Shown piece after piece: positions 1 to 6,912 of a stretch of DNA of 18,121 nucleotides. The first letter of the stretch is position 1. The number at the start of each line of letters is the position of its first letter. The stretch spans positions 1-18,121 of the forward strand of contig JARHYY010000036.1 in the NCBI GenBank assembly GCA_029258405.1. The letters run 5' to 3'. Origin of the DNA: Helicobacteraceae bacterium (GTDB taxonomy: Bacteria > Campylobacterota > Campylobacteria > Campylobacterales > Helicobacteraceae). The position numbers and the translations under genes are program-made. The notes under the pieces were generated by a model. The model saw only the letters and a program-made list of their open reading frames with translations. It ran no database searches and had not been told where the DNA came from.

Positions 1-135
1 AATGAAACAGTTGTTCAGCTTGAAAACATTACACAGCAAAATGTACAAATTGCTCATCAATCACAAGAAATAAGTAATGCTGTCGATTCAGTGGCTAATA
101 AAATATTAGATGATGTGAATAAGAAGAAGTTTTAA
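1..135 (+). CDS. Methyl-accepting chemotaxis protein, C-terminal end (partial)
   Basis: The window opens inside a reading frame that runs in frame 1 to a TAA at 133-135. The 44 visible residues are a Gln/Ser/Asn-rich amphipathic helix (ITQQNVQIAHQSQEISNAVD) ending in a lysine-rich tail, KKKF. This is the usual end of the antiparallel coiled-coil signalling domain of Helicobacter and Campylobacter chemoreceptors (Tlp type), which signal to CheW and CheA at the membrane. The sensor domain, membrane segments and start codon lie outside the window, so ligand and subfamily cannot be told. The family call rests on helix composition and the tail only. Confidence 0.72.
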   Translation, partial: NETVVQLENITQQNVQIAHQSQEISNAVDSVANKILDDVNKKKF

Positions 136-194
136 GGGCAATAGTTTTAATAAATATGGATCAAATTATGGGTGGTATAATGCTATTTGAAACA

Positions 195-941
195 CTAAGA
201 ATTTTTAAGTCTAATTTCTAATATAGTTTTTTTACTATCCTTATAGCGTACTTCAAAAGATTGAGGATAGCTATCAAACACTTTTTTCCATGAAGATGAT
301 GAACCTATACCAAAGAAGCTTTTTGTATACTGTGGATTCATAGTTTTAAGTGAAGCTACAACCATACTTATTGATTTCCAAGCATTTGTATCATTATCTT
401 TTGTGTTTTTTAGAGCTTTTACGAGTATGTTTAATCTATTAGAGTCAATATTTTGATTTGAAGTATTTTTGTTGCTTGGTTCTATAGATTTATCATGTGT
501 ATTTTTTAATGTCTTTGTTTGAATATTATTCAATTCTATAAACTCATTATATGAGTTTTTTAATGTATCTAATGTCTTAGCTTCACCAAATCCAATAGTA
601 TAAATTCCGCATTTACGCATATATATTGTTAAATCCATAAAATCACTATCACTTGATACAATAGCTATGCAGTTTGCTACATTTGCTTGTATGCATTCAA
701 AGACTGCTCTTTGCAGCCTCATATCACAAGTGTTTTTTAATTTTTGATATTTAAAAATACAAATAGGCTCAATCGCATATTGTTTGCATACCTCCTTATC
801 CCAACCATTTTGTGTATCACTCCAATCATTAATAGCCTGTATGTTAATAATATCTCCTTTTTCTTTGAGAGTACGAATTACAAAAGATACATGAGAAGCA
901 TTTATGTTTTCACAATCAATAAACACAGCTATTTTTTTCAT
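195..941 (-). CDS. NYN-domain (LabA/DUF88-like) putative RNase with C-terminal OST-HTH/LOTUS-like domain
   Basis: A 248-residue cytosolic protein. Residues 1-140 look like a PIN-fold NYN domain. It starts with the typical strand AVFIDCENIN (Asp9, Glu11, Asn12), has Asp73 in a Cys-Asp-Met segment, and carries the signature VSSDSDF with Asp98 and Asp100. These acidic residues form the metal-binding nuclease centre in the family. A polar, Asn/Ser/Thr-rich linker (about 141-167) leads to a C-terminal domain (about 168-248) whose pattern resembles OST-HTH/LOTUS RNA-binding modules: hydrophobic helices, a Gly-Ile-Gly turn near 211-213, then a Trp-Lys-Lys helix and a final beta hairpin. The ATG is preceded by AAGGA about 8 bases upstream. 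It lies 110 bases downstream of hemW on the same strand. Substrate is unknown; RNA cleavage or RNA quality control is inferred from the domain pair. Confidence 0.8.
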   Translation of the reverse strand: MKKIAVFIDCENINASHVSFVIRTLKEKGDIINIQAINDWSDTQNGWDKEVCKQYAIEPICIFKYQKLKNTCDMRLQRAVFECIQANVANCIAIVSSDSDFMDLTIYMRKCGIYTIGFGEAKTLDTLKNSYNEFIELNNIQTKTLKNTHDKSIEPSNKNTSNQNIDSNRLNILVKALKNTKDNDTNAWKSISMVVASLKTMNPQYTKSFFGIGSSSSWKKVFDSYPQSFEVRYKDSKKTILEIRLKNS

Positions 942-1051
942 ATTCTATTTCCTTAGATATTTATAATTATCACATAGCCCCCTATTTTTAAACAAGTGAT
1001 GAATTATAAATAATATTAAGTTACGATTTGTTTTAGGTATATTAGGTATTT

Positions 1052-2092
1052 CTATTCTAAGAATAGAGCAAGCTCATCAGCTAAGAAAAGATTGCTAGCA
1101 TAAATTTTTTGCTGTTTTTCATAGACAAGCTGTTCTTGAAGAGCAAGATAGAGATTTTCTTTATTCTTTATGATATTTTTGCTCACACCCACTTTGTTGC
1201 TCCTTAAACCTAGAAAAAGTTTTTCTAAATATAATTGTTCTTCTGTAATATCTTCTTTGTCTTGTTGTAGTGGATTCTTAATATATTCATTTAAATGCTT
1301 TGTGCTCACAAGGCGTTGCGAATTAACAAAGCTTACCGCACCAGAGCCAATGCCTATATATTCCTTATGCTGCCAATATCCAAGATTATGCTTGCAATAA
1401 GCATTGCACTTTGTATAATTGCTTACTTCATATTGCATAAAACCTAGCGATTGAATATGATTATACATTTCTTGTATATTATCGTTTAATGATTTGTTTT
1501 GCTCAAAAAACTTACTGTCTTCCTCTATAGTTAGTGCATATGCACATAAATGTGTTAAGGGTAATGACTTTATATTTTCAATTTCAAAAATTATATTATC
1601 TCTATCATCAAAAGGAGTGCCATAAATTATATCGATATTAATATTGTGCCACCCTATTGCATGGAGCATTTCAATGCTTTTAATCACAGATGTTGGGCAA
1701 TGCGTTCTTTGCAGCCAATGTAATTTTTTTTTATTAAAACTTTGAGCACCTAAGGAAATTCTATTGACACCTAATTCTTTAAGATGCTCCGCCCATGATT
1801 GATAAAGGGAATTTGGGTTTGCTTCTATGCTGATTTCTGCGTTGTCTTGGATATAAGGAGCAATAAAAGCAAAAAGCTGTTCATAAAGTGCTGAATCAAC
1901 AAGGTTTGGTGTGCCTCCCCCGATAAATAATGTTTCAAATTGTGGTTGATGATATTTTTGCATCATATAAAAAAACTGTGTTTTCAGGCTATCAAAATAA
2001 GGTTTATGGAATTCTTTTGAAGTAACTAAGGAATTGAATGAGCAATACCCACATTTTGAATCACAAAAGGGTATATGTATGTAAAGCAACAT
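1052..2092 (-). CDS. hemW: Radical SAM heme chaperone HemW (HemN-like)
   Basis: 346 residues. The N-terminus YIHIPFCDSKCGYC holds the radical SAM CxxxCxxC cluster (Cys10, Cys14, Cys17), followed by the GGGTPNL glycine motif that binds SAM. The residue after the third Cys is Ser, not the Gly-Cys seen in true HemN, and the HemN N-terminal extension (PRYTSYPTA) is absent. Both features separate HemW-type proteins from coproporphyrinogen dehydrogenase. HemW proteins bind heme and help load it into respiratory enzymes; older annotation calls them oxygen-independent coproporphyrinogen oxidase. The H. pylori counterpart is HP1226 by recall. An AAAGGA Shine-Dalgarno lies 5 bases before the ATG. It is divergent from rppH across a 76-base gap. 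A true HemN is encoded later in the window, which supports a non-redundant chaperone role here. Confidence 0.88.
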   Translation of the reverse strand: MLLYIHIPFCDSKCGYCSFNSLVTSKEFHKPYFDSLKTQFFYMMQKYHQPQFETLFIGGGTPNLVDSALYEQLFAFIAPYIQDNAEISIEANPNSLYQSWAEHLKELGVNRISLGAQSFNKKKLHWLQRTHCPTSVIKSIEMLHAIGWHNINIDIIYGTPFDDRDNIIFEIENIKSLPLTHLCAYALTIEEDSKFFEQNKSLNDNIQEMYNHIQSLGFMQYEVSNYTKCNAYCKHNLGYWQHKEYIGIGSGAVSFVNSQRLVSTKHLNEYIKNPLQQDKEDITEEQLYLEKLFLGLRSNKVGVSKNIIKNKENLYLALQEQLVYEKQQKIYASNLFLADELALFLE

Positions 2093-2132
2093 AAATATCC
2101 TTTGTATCAGAGAGTTTTTATTTTGAATATTC

Positions 2133-2138
2133 TATAAT
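2133..2138 (+). promoter_or_regulatory. Predicted -10 element for the rppH operon
   Basis: A perfect TATAAT sits 30 bases before the chosen GTG start of rppH, in the hemW-rppH divergent gap. It is preceded by an AT-rich tract and no -35 box, which is the usual form of Helicobacter sigma-80 promoters. Transcription would start near 2145 and give a leader of about 24 bases. Predicted only. Confidence 0.55.
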
Positions 2139-2168
2139 CATAAACCAAAAAAAGAGTTGAGGTGGCAT

Positions 2169-2660
2169 GTGATTACTCTAGTGCAAAATGAAAGAAAGAA
2201 AAATTATCGCCCGAATGTTGCTGCCATCATTCTTTCTTGCAAATATCCTCAAGACTGTGAGTTTTTTATTGCTAATCGTTCTGATATTAAAGGTGATGCG
2301 TGGCAATTTCCACAAGGAGGGATAGATAAGGGAGAGACACCAAAACAAGCTCTTTTGCGTGAGCTCAAAGAAGAGATTGGCACAAACTGTGTTGATGTGA
2401 TTGCTGAACACCCTCAATGGGTTGCCTATGATTTCCCCGAAGCAGTTGCATCTAAGATGTATCCTTATGATGGGCAAATACAAAAATATTTTTTAGTGCG
2501 TTTGCATAGCGATACATCTATTAATATTCAAACAAATGAACCAGAATTTGAAGAATATCGTTTTGTATCATATGATATGATTTTTAATGAGGTTACTTAT
2601 TTCAAACGCTTTATATACAAACAAGTTTTAGACTTTTTTAAAAAAGGGGGCTATCTATAA
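2169..2660 (+). CDS. rppH: RNA pyrophosphohydrolase RppH (Nudix; old name invasion protein InvA)
   Basis: A Nudix hydrolase that removes pyrophosphate from 5'-triphosphorylated RNA, exposing mRNA to decay; the H. pylori homologue is HP1228 by recall. The protein begins NYRPNVAAII soon after its start, as RppH does, and carries an intact Nudix box near residues 51-73: GGIDKGE, then RELKEEIG with the metal-binding glutamates. The preceding AWQFPQ and the later YDFPE and GQIQKYFLV segments also fit RppH. I chose GTG at 2169 because GAGG lies exactly 6 bases upstream (2159-2162), giving 163 residues. A TTG at 2157 has a poor, too-close site, and a GTG at 2181 has none. The stop codon at 2658-2660 abuts the lysC ATG, so the two are co-transcribed. 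Confidence 0.9.
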   Translation: MITLVQNERKKNYRPNVAAIILSCKYPQDCEFFIANRSDIKGDAWQFPQGGIDKGETPKQALLRELKEEIGTNCVDVIAEHPQWVAYDFPEAVASKMYPYDGQIQKYFLVRLHSDTSINIQTNEPEFEEYRFVSYDMIFNEVTYFKRFIYKQVLDFFKKGGYL

Positions 2661-3869
2661 ATGTTGCTTGTACAAAAATATGGAGGAACAAGCGTTGGCG
2701 ACCCAGAAAGGATTAATAGAGTTGCTCAACGCATCGCTTTATCTATAAAGCCCGAACACCACATTGTTGTTGTTGTTTCAGCTATGAGCGGTGAGACAGA
2801 CAAGCTTTTAGGTTATGCTCTCCATTTTGATGCCCTTCCAGACCCAAGAGAAGTAGATATGATTCTAAGCTCGGGCGAAAGAGTAACAAGTGCCTTGCTA
2901 GCTATTGCGTTGCAAACAATGGGGTATAAAGCTATTTCCTTAAGCGGTAGAAATGCAGGGATATACACCGACTCGCAACATACTAAGGCTCATATTGAAT
3001 ACATTGATACCACAAGAATTAATAAATTACTCCATAAAGGGTTTGTAGTTATTGTTGCAGGGTTTCAGGGCGTTAATGAAAAAGGTGATGTAACTACCTT
3101 AGGCAGAGGGGGGAGCGATCTTTCAGCTGTGGCACTTGCTGGTGCATTAAATGCTGATTTATGTGAAATATATACTGATGTAGAAGGAGTTTTTACCACT
3201 GATCCGCGTATTGAACCTAATGCAAAGAAGATTGATAAAATCAGCTATGATGAGATGCTTGAGCTTGCAAGCATGGGAGCAAAGGTATTACTCAATCGTT
3301 CAGTAGAGCTTGCAAAAAAACTAGGTGTCAAATTAATCACTCGTAGTACATTTAGCGACAACCCCGGGACTTTAATTACAAAGGAAGAAGATATTATGGA
3401 ACAACCTATTATTAGCGGAATTGCTTTAGATAAAAACCAAGCACGAGTAAGTATGGTAGAGGTAAAGGACCAACCCGGTATTGCTAGTGAAATTTTTGGA
3501 AAGCTTGCAGAAGCTAATATTAATGTTGATATGATTGTTCAAACTCTTGCTTATAATGGACGAACAGACCTTGATTTTACTATCCCAAAAACAGAATTAG
3601 AATTAGCTAAAAATATCTTTAAAAGCCTTGATAGTGATAGTTTTGGAAAAATTGAATATGATAATGATATTGCAAAAGTATCGATTGTTGGTGTAGGCAT
3701 GAAATCGCATACAGGAGTGGCTAGTAAAGTTTTTGGTGCATTGGCAAAAGAGCATATTAATATCATGATGATAAGCACAAGTGAAATTAAGATTTCGGTA
3801 CTTGTTGATATTAAATATGCAGAATTATCAATTCGTTCTTTGCATAGAGCATTTGAATTGGATAAGTAG
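2661..3869 (+). CDS. lysC: Aspartate kinase (aspartokinase)
   Basis: Phosphorylates aspartate, the first step towards lysine, diaminopimelate for the cell wall, threonine and methionine. 402 residues, the size of monofunctional Bacillus/Corynebacterium-type enzymes. The N-terminus VQKYGGTSVGDPERI holds the kinase K-x-GGTS motif; LSSGERV and TTLGRGGSDLSAVALA are the other catalytic and nucleotide-binding signatures, and ITRSTFSDNPGTLI closes the catalytic domain near 240. Two ACT regulatory domains follow, beginning VSMVEVKDQPGIASEIF and VSIVGVGMKSHTGVASKVF, which suggests feedback control by lysine and/or threonine. ATG directly follows the rppH stop. An in-frame ATG at 3396 with a strong Shine-Dalgarno may give a separate regulatory subunit (own entry). 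HP1229 is the recalled H. pylori counterpart. Confidence 0.95.
   Translation: MLLVQKYGGTSVGDPERINRVAQRIALSIKPEHHIVVVVSAMSGETDKLLGYALHFDALPDPREVDMILSSGERVTSALLAIALQTMGYKAISLSGRNAGIYTDSQHTKAHIEYIDTTRINKLLHKGFVVIVAGFQGVNEKGDVTTLGRGGSDLSAVALAGALNADLCEIYTDVEGVFTTDPRIEPNAKKIDKISYDEMLELASMGAKVLLNRSVELAKKLGVKLITRSTFSDNPGTLITKEEDIMEQPIISGIALDKNQARVSMVEVKDQPGIASEIFGKLAEANINVDMIVQTLAYNGRTDLDFTIPKTELELAKNIFKSLDSDSFGKIEYDNDIAKVSIVGVGMKSHTGVASKVFGALAKEHINIMMISTSEIKISVLVDIKYAELSIRSLHRAFELDK
3396..3869 (+). CDS. Possible internal-start product of lysC (beta-type regulatory subunit)
   Basis: Inside lysC, an in-frame ATG (codon 246, MEQPIISGIALDKN) is preceded by AAGGAAG at 3381-3387, 8 bases away. This is better than the ribosome binding site of lysC itself. 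The product would be 157 residues containing only the two ACT domains. In Bacillus subtilis aspartokinase II and Corynebacterium LysC, a beta subunit of about this size starts at the same place, just after the catalytic domain, and pairs with the full-length alpha subunit in an alpha2beta2 enzyme. The site and spacing are seen in the sequence. Its use in this organism is inference, since AAGGAAG also encodes the Lys-Glu-Glu codons. Confidence 0.45.
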   Translation: MEQPIISGIALDKNQARVSMVEVKDQPGIASEIFGKLAEANINVDMIVQTLAYNGRTDLDFTIPKTELELAKNIFKSLDSDSFGKIEYDNDIAKVSIVGVGMKSHTGVASKVFGALAKEHINIMMISTSEIKISVLVDIKYAELSIRSLHRAFELDK

Positions 3870-3879
3870 AGAGGTTTTT

Positions 3880-4425
3880 TTGGAGAAAGAAGATTTTTTT
3901 TCTTGGACTATTAAAACTATTCGTCATGATATAAGTAAGCCTGTGTGGCTTGAAGACAGAAAAACCGAGTGGGTGCCTTTGGTGCAGAATACTATTGCTT
4001 CCATTCTTGAAGGATACACAATAATTATTATGAGCGATAATGAAAGATTATGGTTTGTAGATTATGCCATAGGCTTTATAAATCGTTCATGTATCCGTCC
4101 TTTTATTCCGCTATATGCACTCTCTAGCCTTTATACACAGCTCACATATCCATCTGAACGAATAGAGCTTATACAAGATATGCTTTCAACATCTTTTGAT
4201 GAAAAATATCTCTTTTGGTATGTAGGTAAGGCTGATAGCGTTTGTGCTAAGCTTGCTTTTGGGCATGATTATAGCTTTAATTGGCTTCTTGATGAAAATC
4301 GAGAAAATAGTTTTTCTTTGGTTGCTCATGATGAATTGCTTGATATAAAGCTTTTGCAATTGTTACGAATTTTTGATAAAAGTATTACAGCCGCTTTGCA
4401 TGGAGAAATTTCCATTGGAGTTTAA
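3880..4425 (+). CDS. hobA: HobA, DnaA-binding replication initiation regulator
   Basis: HobA binds domain I of DnaA and promotes DnaA assembly at oriC; it is the epsilonproteobacterial structural counterpart of DiaA. The 181-residue product aligns by eye with H. pylori HobA (HP1230, about 180 residues): an N-terminal F-W-I helix, ASILEGYTIIIMSDNERLWF (HobA has a matching GGSLLVSAD...RHWF segment), FWYVGKADS (FWHVGKIEN in HobA) and a C-terminal HDELLDIKLLQLLRIFDKS, nearly identical to HobA. No ATG fits. TTG at 3880 is chosen because AGAGAGG ends 5 bases before it and the resulting length matches the family. A longer frame reaching back to an ATG at 3781 would lie inside lysC and is not credible. 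It starts 10 bases after the lysC stop, and its TAA abuts the holB ATG. Confidence 0.85.
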   Translation: MEKEDFFSWTIKTIRHDISKPVWLEDRKTEWVPLVQNTIASILEGYTIIIMSDNERLWFVDYAIGFINRSCIRPFIPLYALSSLYTQLTYPSERIELIQDMLSTSFDEKYLFWYVGKADSVCAKLAFGHDYSFNWLLDENRENSFSLVAHDELLDIKLLQLLRIFDKSITAALHGEISIGV

Positions 4426-5088
4426 ATGAATATTTTTGAGGAACAACATTCTTTTATTTTGCTTACTGATGTTCCCATTGATACTTTTAATGCATTAAAA
4501 TGCTCACTAGAATCATTAAGGGTTTCTTCTCAACAAGAAGTATATCGTGCCTATTACAATGAAATTTTTGAACTTGAAGATGCTAAAGAAATTATAAGAA
4601 TGTCTTTTTTGCAGAGCGATTCAAATATTTGGGTTATAATGGGTGCAAGAATTTATAACCACTATGCACAAAATTGTTTGCTTAAGATTTTAGAGGAACC
4701 GCCTTTGAATGTTTCATTTGCCATGATAGCTTCAAATCTTTCTGCTATTTTACCTACTGTGCGTTCTCGTTTGCGTATCATTGATGAAAGGGTAGGCAAA
4801 CCAATAGAACCATTCCCTATTGATTTAGAAAAAATCAAGTTTAATGATATCTACAATTTTCTTAAGGAAATTTCAAAGCACCATTGGAACAAAGAAGAAG
4901 TAAAAGAAAAAATAGCATCCTTATTACTTGAAGTAGCAAAAAAAAATATACCACTTAGGGCAAATGATTTAGATTGCTTTAATAAAGCTATTGCTTTAGC
5001 AGAACATTTTGAAAAAGCAGAATATATTTTTGTGCCTTTATTGTTGCGTATCTTAAGGAATGTACGAAACAATTCAATAAAGGTTTGA
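4426..5088 (+). CDS. holB: DNA polymerase III delta-prime subunit (short Helicobacter type)
   Basis: A clamp-loader subunit that helps open and load the beta sliding clamp. The 220-residue product has two clear delta-prime/clamp-loader signatures: AQNCLLKILEEPP at 81-93 (usual form NALLKTLEEPP) and ILPTVRSRLRI at 108-118, which corresponds to the sensor-1/SRC region. Here SR is kept, but Cys is replaced by Leu. No Walker A motif is seen, as in other delta-prime proteins, which do not hydrolyse ATP. It is much shorter than E. coli HolB (about 334 residues), but H. pylori HP1231 is of similar size by recall. Its ATG is immediately after the hobA stop, so translation is probably coupled; folP begins 4 bases after its stop. 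Confidence 0.82.
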   Translation: MNIFEEQHSFILLTDVPIDTFNALKCSLESLRVSSQQEVYRAYYNEIFELEDAKEIIRMSFLQSDSNIWVIMGARIYNHYAQNCLLKILEEPPLNVSFAMIASNLSAILPTVRSRLRIIDERVGKPIEPFPIDLEKIKFNDIYNFLKEISKHHWNKEEVKEKIASLLLEVAKKNIPLRANDLDCFNKAIALAEHFEKAEYIFVPLLLRILRNVRNNSIKV

Positions 5089-5091
5089 TAT

Positions 5092-6240
5092 ATGCAAATC
5101 ATAAAAAGCACCGCTGATAGACTAACATATAATTTATCTCGTTTAGATTGTGATAAAAATGGTGCTGTAATTATGCAACAAAAAGGCAATCTTTTGTTTT
5201 TTGAGATTTATCAAATTAAAACCCCAGCAGCCCTTATTCTAAAACAAGAAGCACTTTCCCTAGGTGCTGAAGTGGCATTGCCAAAATCAGCCATTATGGG
5301 CAATACACAGTACCTTGATGCTGTTTTAATTGTTTCTGAAAGATTATTGCCTATTTTGTGCTCAAAGCTCTATACCCAACCATTTGGCTTAAAAAAGATG
5401 GCAGATGCACTGCAAGAGCATGAGCTTGCATTTACATCAAGAATACCTAAGCTTATGGGGGTATTGAACTTAACTCCAGATAGTTTTTATGAACAAAGTC
5501 GGTTTATGGGGCACCGTGCTTTGCAGAGGGTATTTGAGATGATACAAGAGGGTGCAGATATTATTGATATTGGTGCTGCATCAAGCAGGCCGGGCAGTGA
5601 TTGGGTAAGCGAAGAAGAAGAAATATCAAGATTAAAGATTTTCTTTGAGGATGTCAAACGGCATAATATACATAAGTTGGTTACCTTAAGCATAGATACC
5701 TACTCTAGTAAAGTAGCTGCTTTAGCCATTGAATCTGGGTTTCATATCGTAAATGATATTACAGGGTTTATGAATCAAGAAATGATTGAAGTTGTTTCTC
5801 AAAACCGCTGTGGAGTAGTTTTAATGCATATGTTAGGCAATCCTAAAGACATGCAAAATAACCCACATTATGATAATGTTGTACTTGAAGTAGATAGCTT
5901 TTTTAAGCGACAAATTGATACTTTAAAACAAAAAAATGTTGAAAACATAATATTAGACATTGGTATTGGATTTGGTAAAACTTTAAGACATAACTTAGAG
6001 CTCATCGCCTATCTTGGACATTTTAAGCATTATTCTTTGCCGCTCTTAGTGGGTGCAAGTCGTAAATCGCTTATTCATGCTCTTGTTCCTTCAGATGTTA
6101 AAGATCGGCTAGCAGGCACTATTGCTTTGCATATTCAAGCAGCTAGCAGAGGGGCAGATATTATTCGTTGCCATGATATCAAGGAGCATAAGCAAGCATT
6201 TATTGTTGATAACGCATTTAATATTTTGGAGGATATGTGA
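5092..6240 (+). CDS. folP: Dihydropteroate synthase with N-terminal extension
   Basis: Condenses 6-hydroxymethyl-dihydropterin pyrophosphate with p-aminobenzoate in folate synthesis; it is the sulfonamide target. 382 residues against about 280 for E. coli FolP. The canonical TIM-barrel enzyme starts near residue 119 (LMGVLNLTPDSF). It continues with DIIDIGAASSRPGSD, SIDTYSSKVA, IVNDITGF, VVLMHMLGNPKDM, ILDIGIGFGKT, LLVGASRKS, and a final RCHDIKEH. The ESTRPG loop reads A-S-S-R-P-G here. The first ~118 residues are an extra domain without a motif I recognise. The same long form occurs in H. pylori HP1232 by recall, so it is lineage-typical and not a fusion unique to this strain. An AAAGG lies 8 bases before the ATG. 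The gene follows holB by 3 bases and precedes the next gene by 1. Confidence 0.92.
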   Translation: MQIIKSTADRLTYNLSRLDCDKNGAVIMQQKGNLLFFEIYQIKTPAALILKQEALSLGAEVALPKSAIMGNTQYLDAVLIVSERLLPILCSKLYTQPFGLKKMADALQEHELAFTSRIPKLMGVLNLTPDSFYEQSRFMGHRALQRVFEMIQEGADIIDIGAASSRPGSDWVSEEEEISRLKIFFEDVKRHNIHKLVTLSIDTYSSKVAALAIESGFHIVNDITGFMNQEMIEVVSQNRCGVVLMHMLGNPKDMQNNPHYDNVVLEVDSFFKRQIDTLKQKNVENIILDIGIGFGKTLRHNLELIAYLGHFKHYSLPLLVGASRKSLIHALVPSDVKDRLAGTIALHIQAASRGADIIRCHDIKEHKQAFIVDNAFNILEDM

Positions 6241-6241
6241 T

Positions 6242-6853
6242 ATGCATAAAGATGTAGTTTCTCAATTAATTATTCACGGTCATGATAAAGATAAGTTGAA
6301 AAATATGAGCCTTGAAGAATTGCAAGAATTATTCGAACAAGAGAGCAAGAAGAAGATAAGCTCATTTTCTACCATTCTTCAAGAGCAAGGCTTTGTAGAA
6401 ACAGAACAAGATGTCTTAGAGGGCAAAGCCCAAACACCCTTTAACTCTTATTGGGAAAAAATTCTTTCAAGCAAAGATGAGGCTATGAAAATTTATGATA
6501 TCATAGGTAATATGATTCACGATTATTCTTGTGAGGAGATTTTAGATTTTTTTGCTAATATGGCTAGCGGGAGTTTCTTTAGAAGCTTGGAAGGTATGCT
6601 TGAAGTGAAATGGAGTGAATATCAAGAAATTTTACTTGATGAAATTGAAGAACACTACAAGGAATTACCACAAGATGAATTGAAAACGCAAATGGAATAC
6701 TATGAAAGTATTCGCGATCAAGTACCTCGGTTAGAATTTATCTTAAAAAATCTTAAGAAAAATTCAAAACATTTAATTTACATGGCTCATTTGAAGAAAA
6801 AGATTATAGAAGATTTCTTTGTTGAGCAAGAAAAAAATGATGAGTGGAAATAA
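6242..6853 (+). CDS. Conserved hypothetical protein between folP and htpG
   Basis: 203 residues, not recognised. The ATG at 6242 is chosen because GGAGG (6228-6232) lies 9 bases before it; a longer frame from 6122 would lie inside folP. The product is strongly charged (Glu/Lys/Asp-rich) and probably all helical. It has no signal peptide and no membrane segment. The N-terminal part (HKDVVSQLIIHGHDKDKLKN, then a Glu-rich helix) suggests a small helical domain. The middle holds a hydrophobic stretch, ILDFFANMASGSFFRSLEGM, and the C-terminal 70 residues look like long helices or a coiled coil. The start one base after the folP stop implies one operon with rppH-lysC-hobA-holB-folP. Function unknown; it is probably cytosolic. 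Confidence 0.75.
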   Translation: MHKDVVSQLIIHGHDKDKLKNMSLEELQELFEQESKKKISSFSTILQEQGFVETEQDVLEGKAQTPFNSYWEKILSSKDEAMKIYDIIGNMIHDYSCEEILDFFANMASGSFFRSLEGMLEVKWSEYQEILLDEIEEHYKELPQDELKTQMEYYESIRDQVPRLEFILKNLKKNSKHLIYMAHLKKKIIEDFFVEQEKNDEWK

Positions 6854-6882
6854 AAGACAATAAAACATAACTTATATTTTGC

Positions 6883-6888
6883 TATAAT
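6883..6888 (+). promoter_or_regulatory. Predicted extended -10 promoter of htpG
   Basis: TGCTATAAT at 6880-6888 is an extended -10 (TG-n-TATAAT) in the 59-base gap before htpG, with a T-rich stretch upstream and no obvious -35. Transcription from about 6895 would leave an 18-base leader containing the GAGGAG ribosome binding site. I found no CIRCE or HAIR inverted repeat nearby, so HrcA or HspR control is not supported by the sequence. Confidence 0.65.
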
Positions 6889-6912
6889 GCCATATTTAAT
6901 TGAGGAGTAAAA

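Noticed and set aside
1052..2092. hemW annotated as a second coproporphyrinogen oxidase
   Set aside because: It lacks the HemN N-terminal motif and the fourth Cys of the CxxxCxxCxC pattern, both of which are present in the hemN at 10192-11562.
3781..3879. N-terminal extension of hobA from ATG 3781
   Set aside because: It lies wholly inside lysC in another frame and exceeds the HobA family length; TTG 3880 with AGAGAGG fits better.
6122..6241. Upstream start for the hypothetical gene after folP
   Set aside because: It would overlap the folP coding sequence by 119 bases; GGAGG precedes ATG 6242.
6854..6912. Heat-shock operator (CIRCE or HAIR) before htpG
   Set aside because: No matching inverted repeat is present; only an extended -10 promoter is visible.
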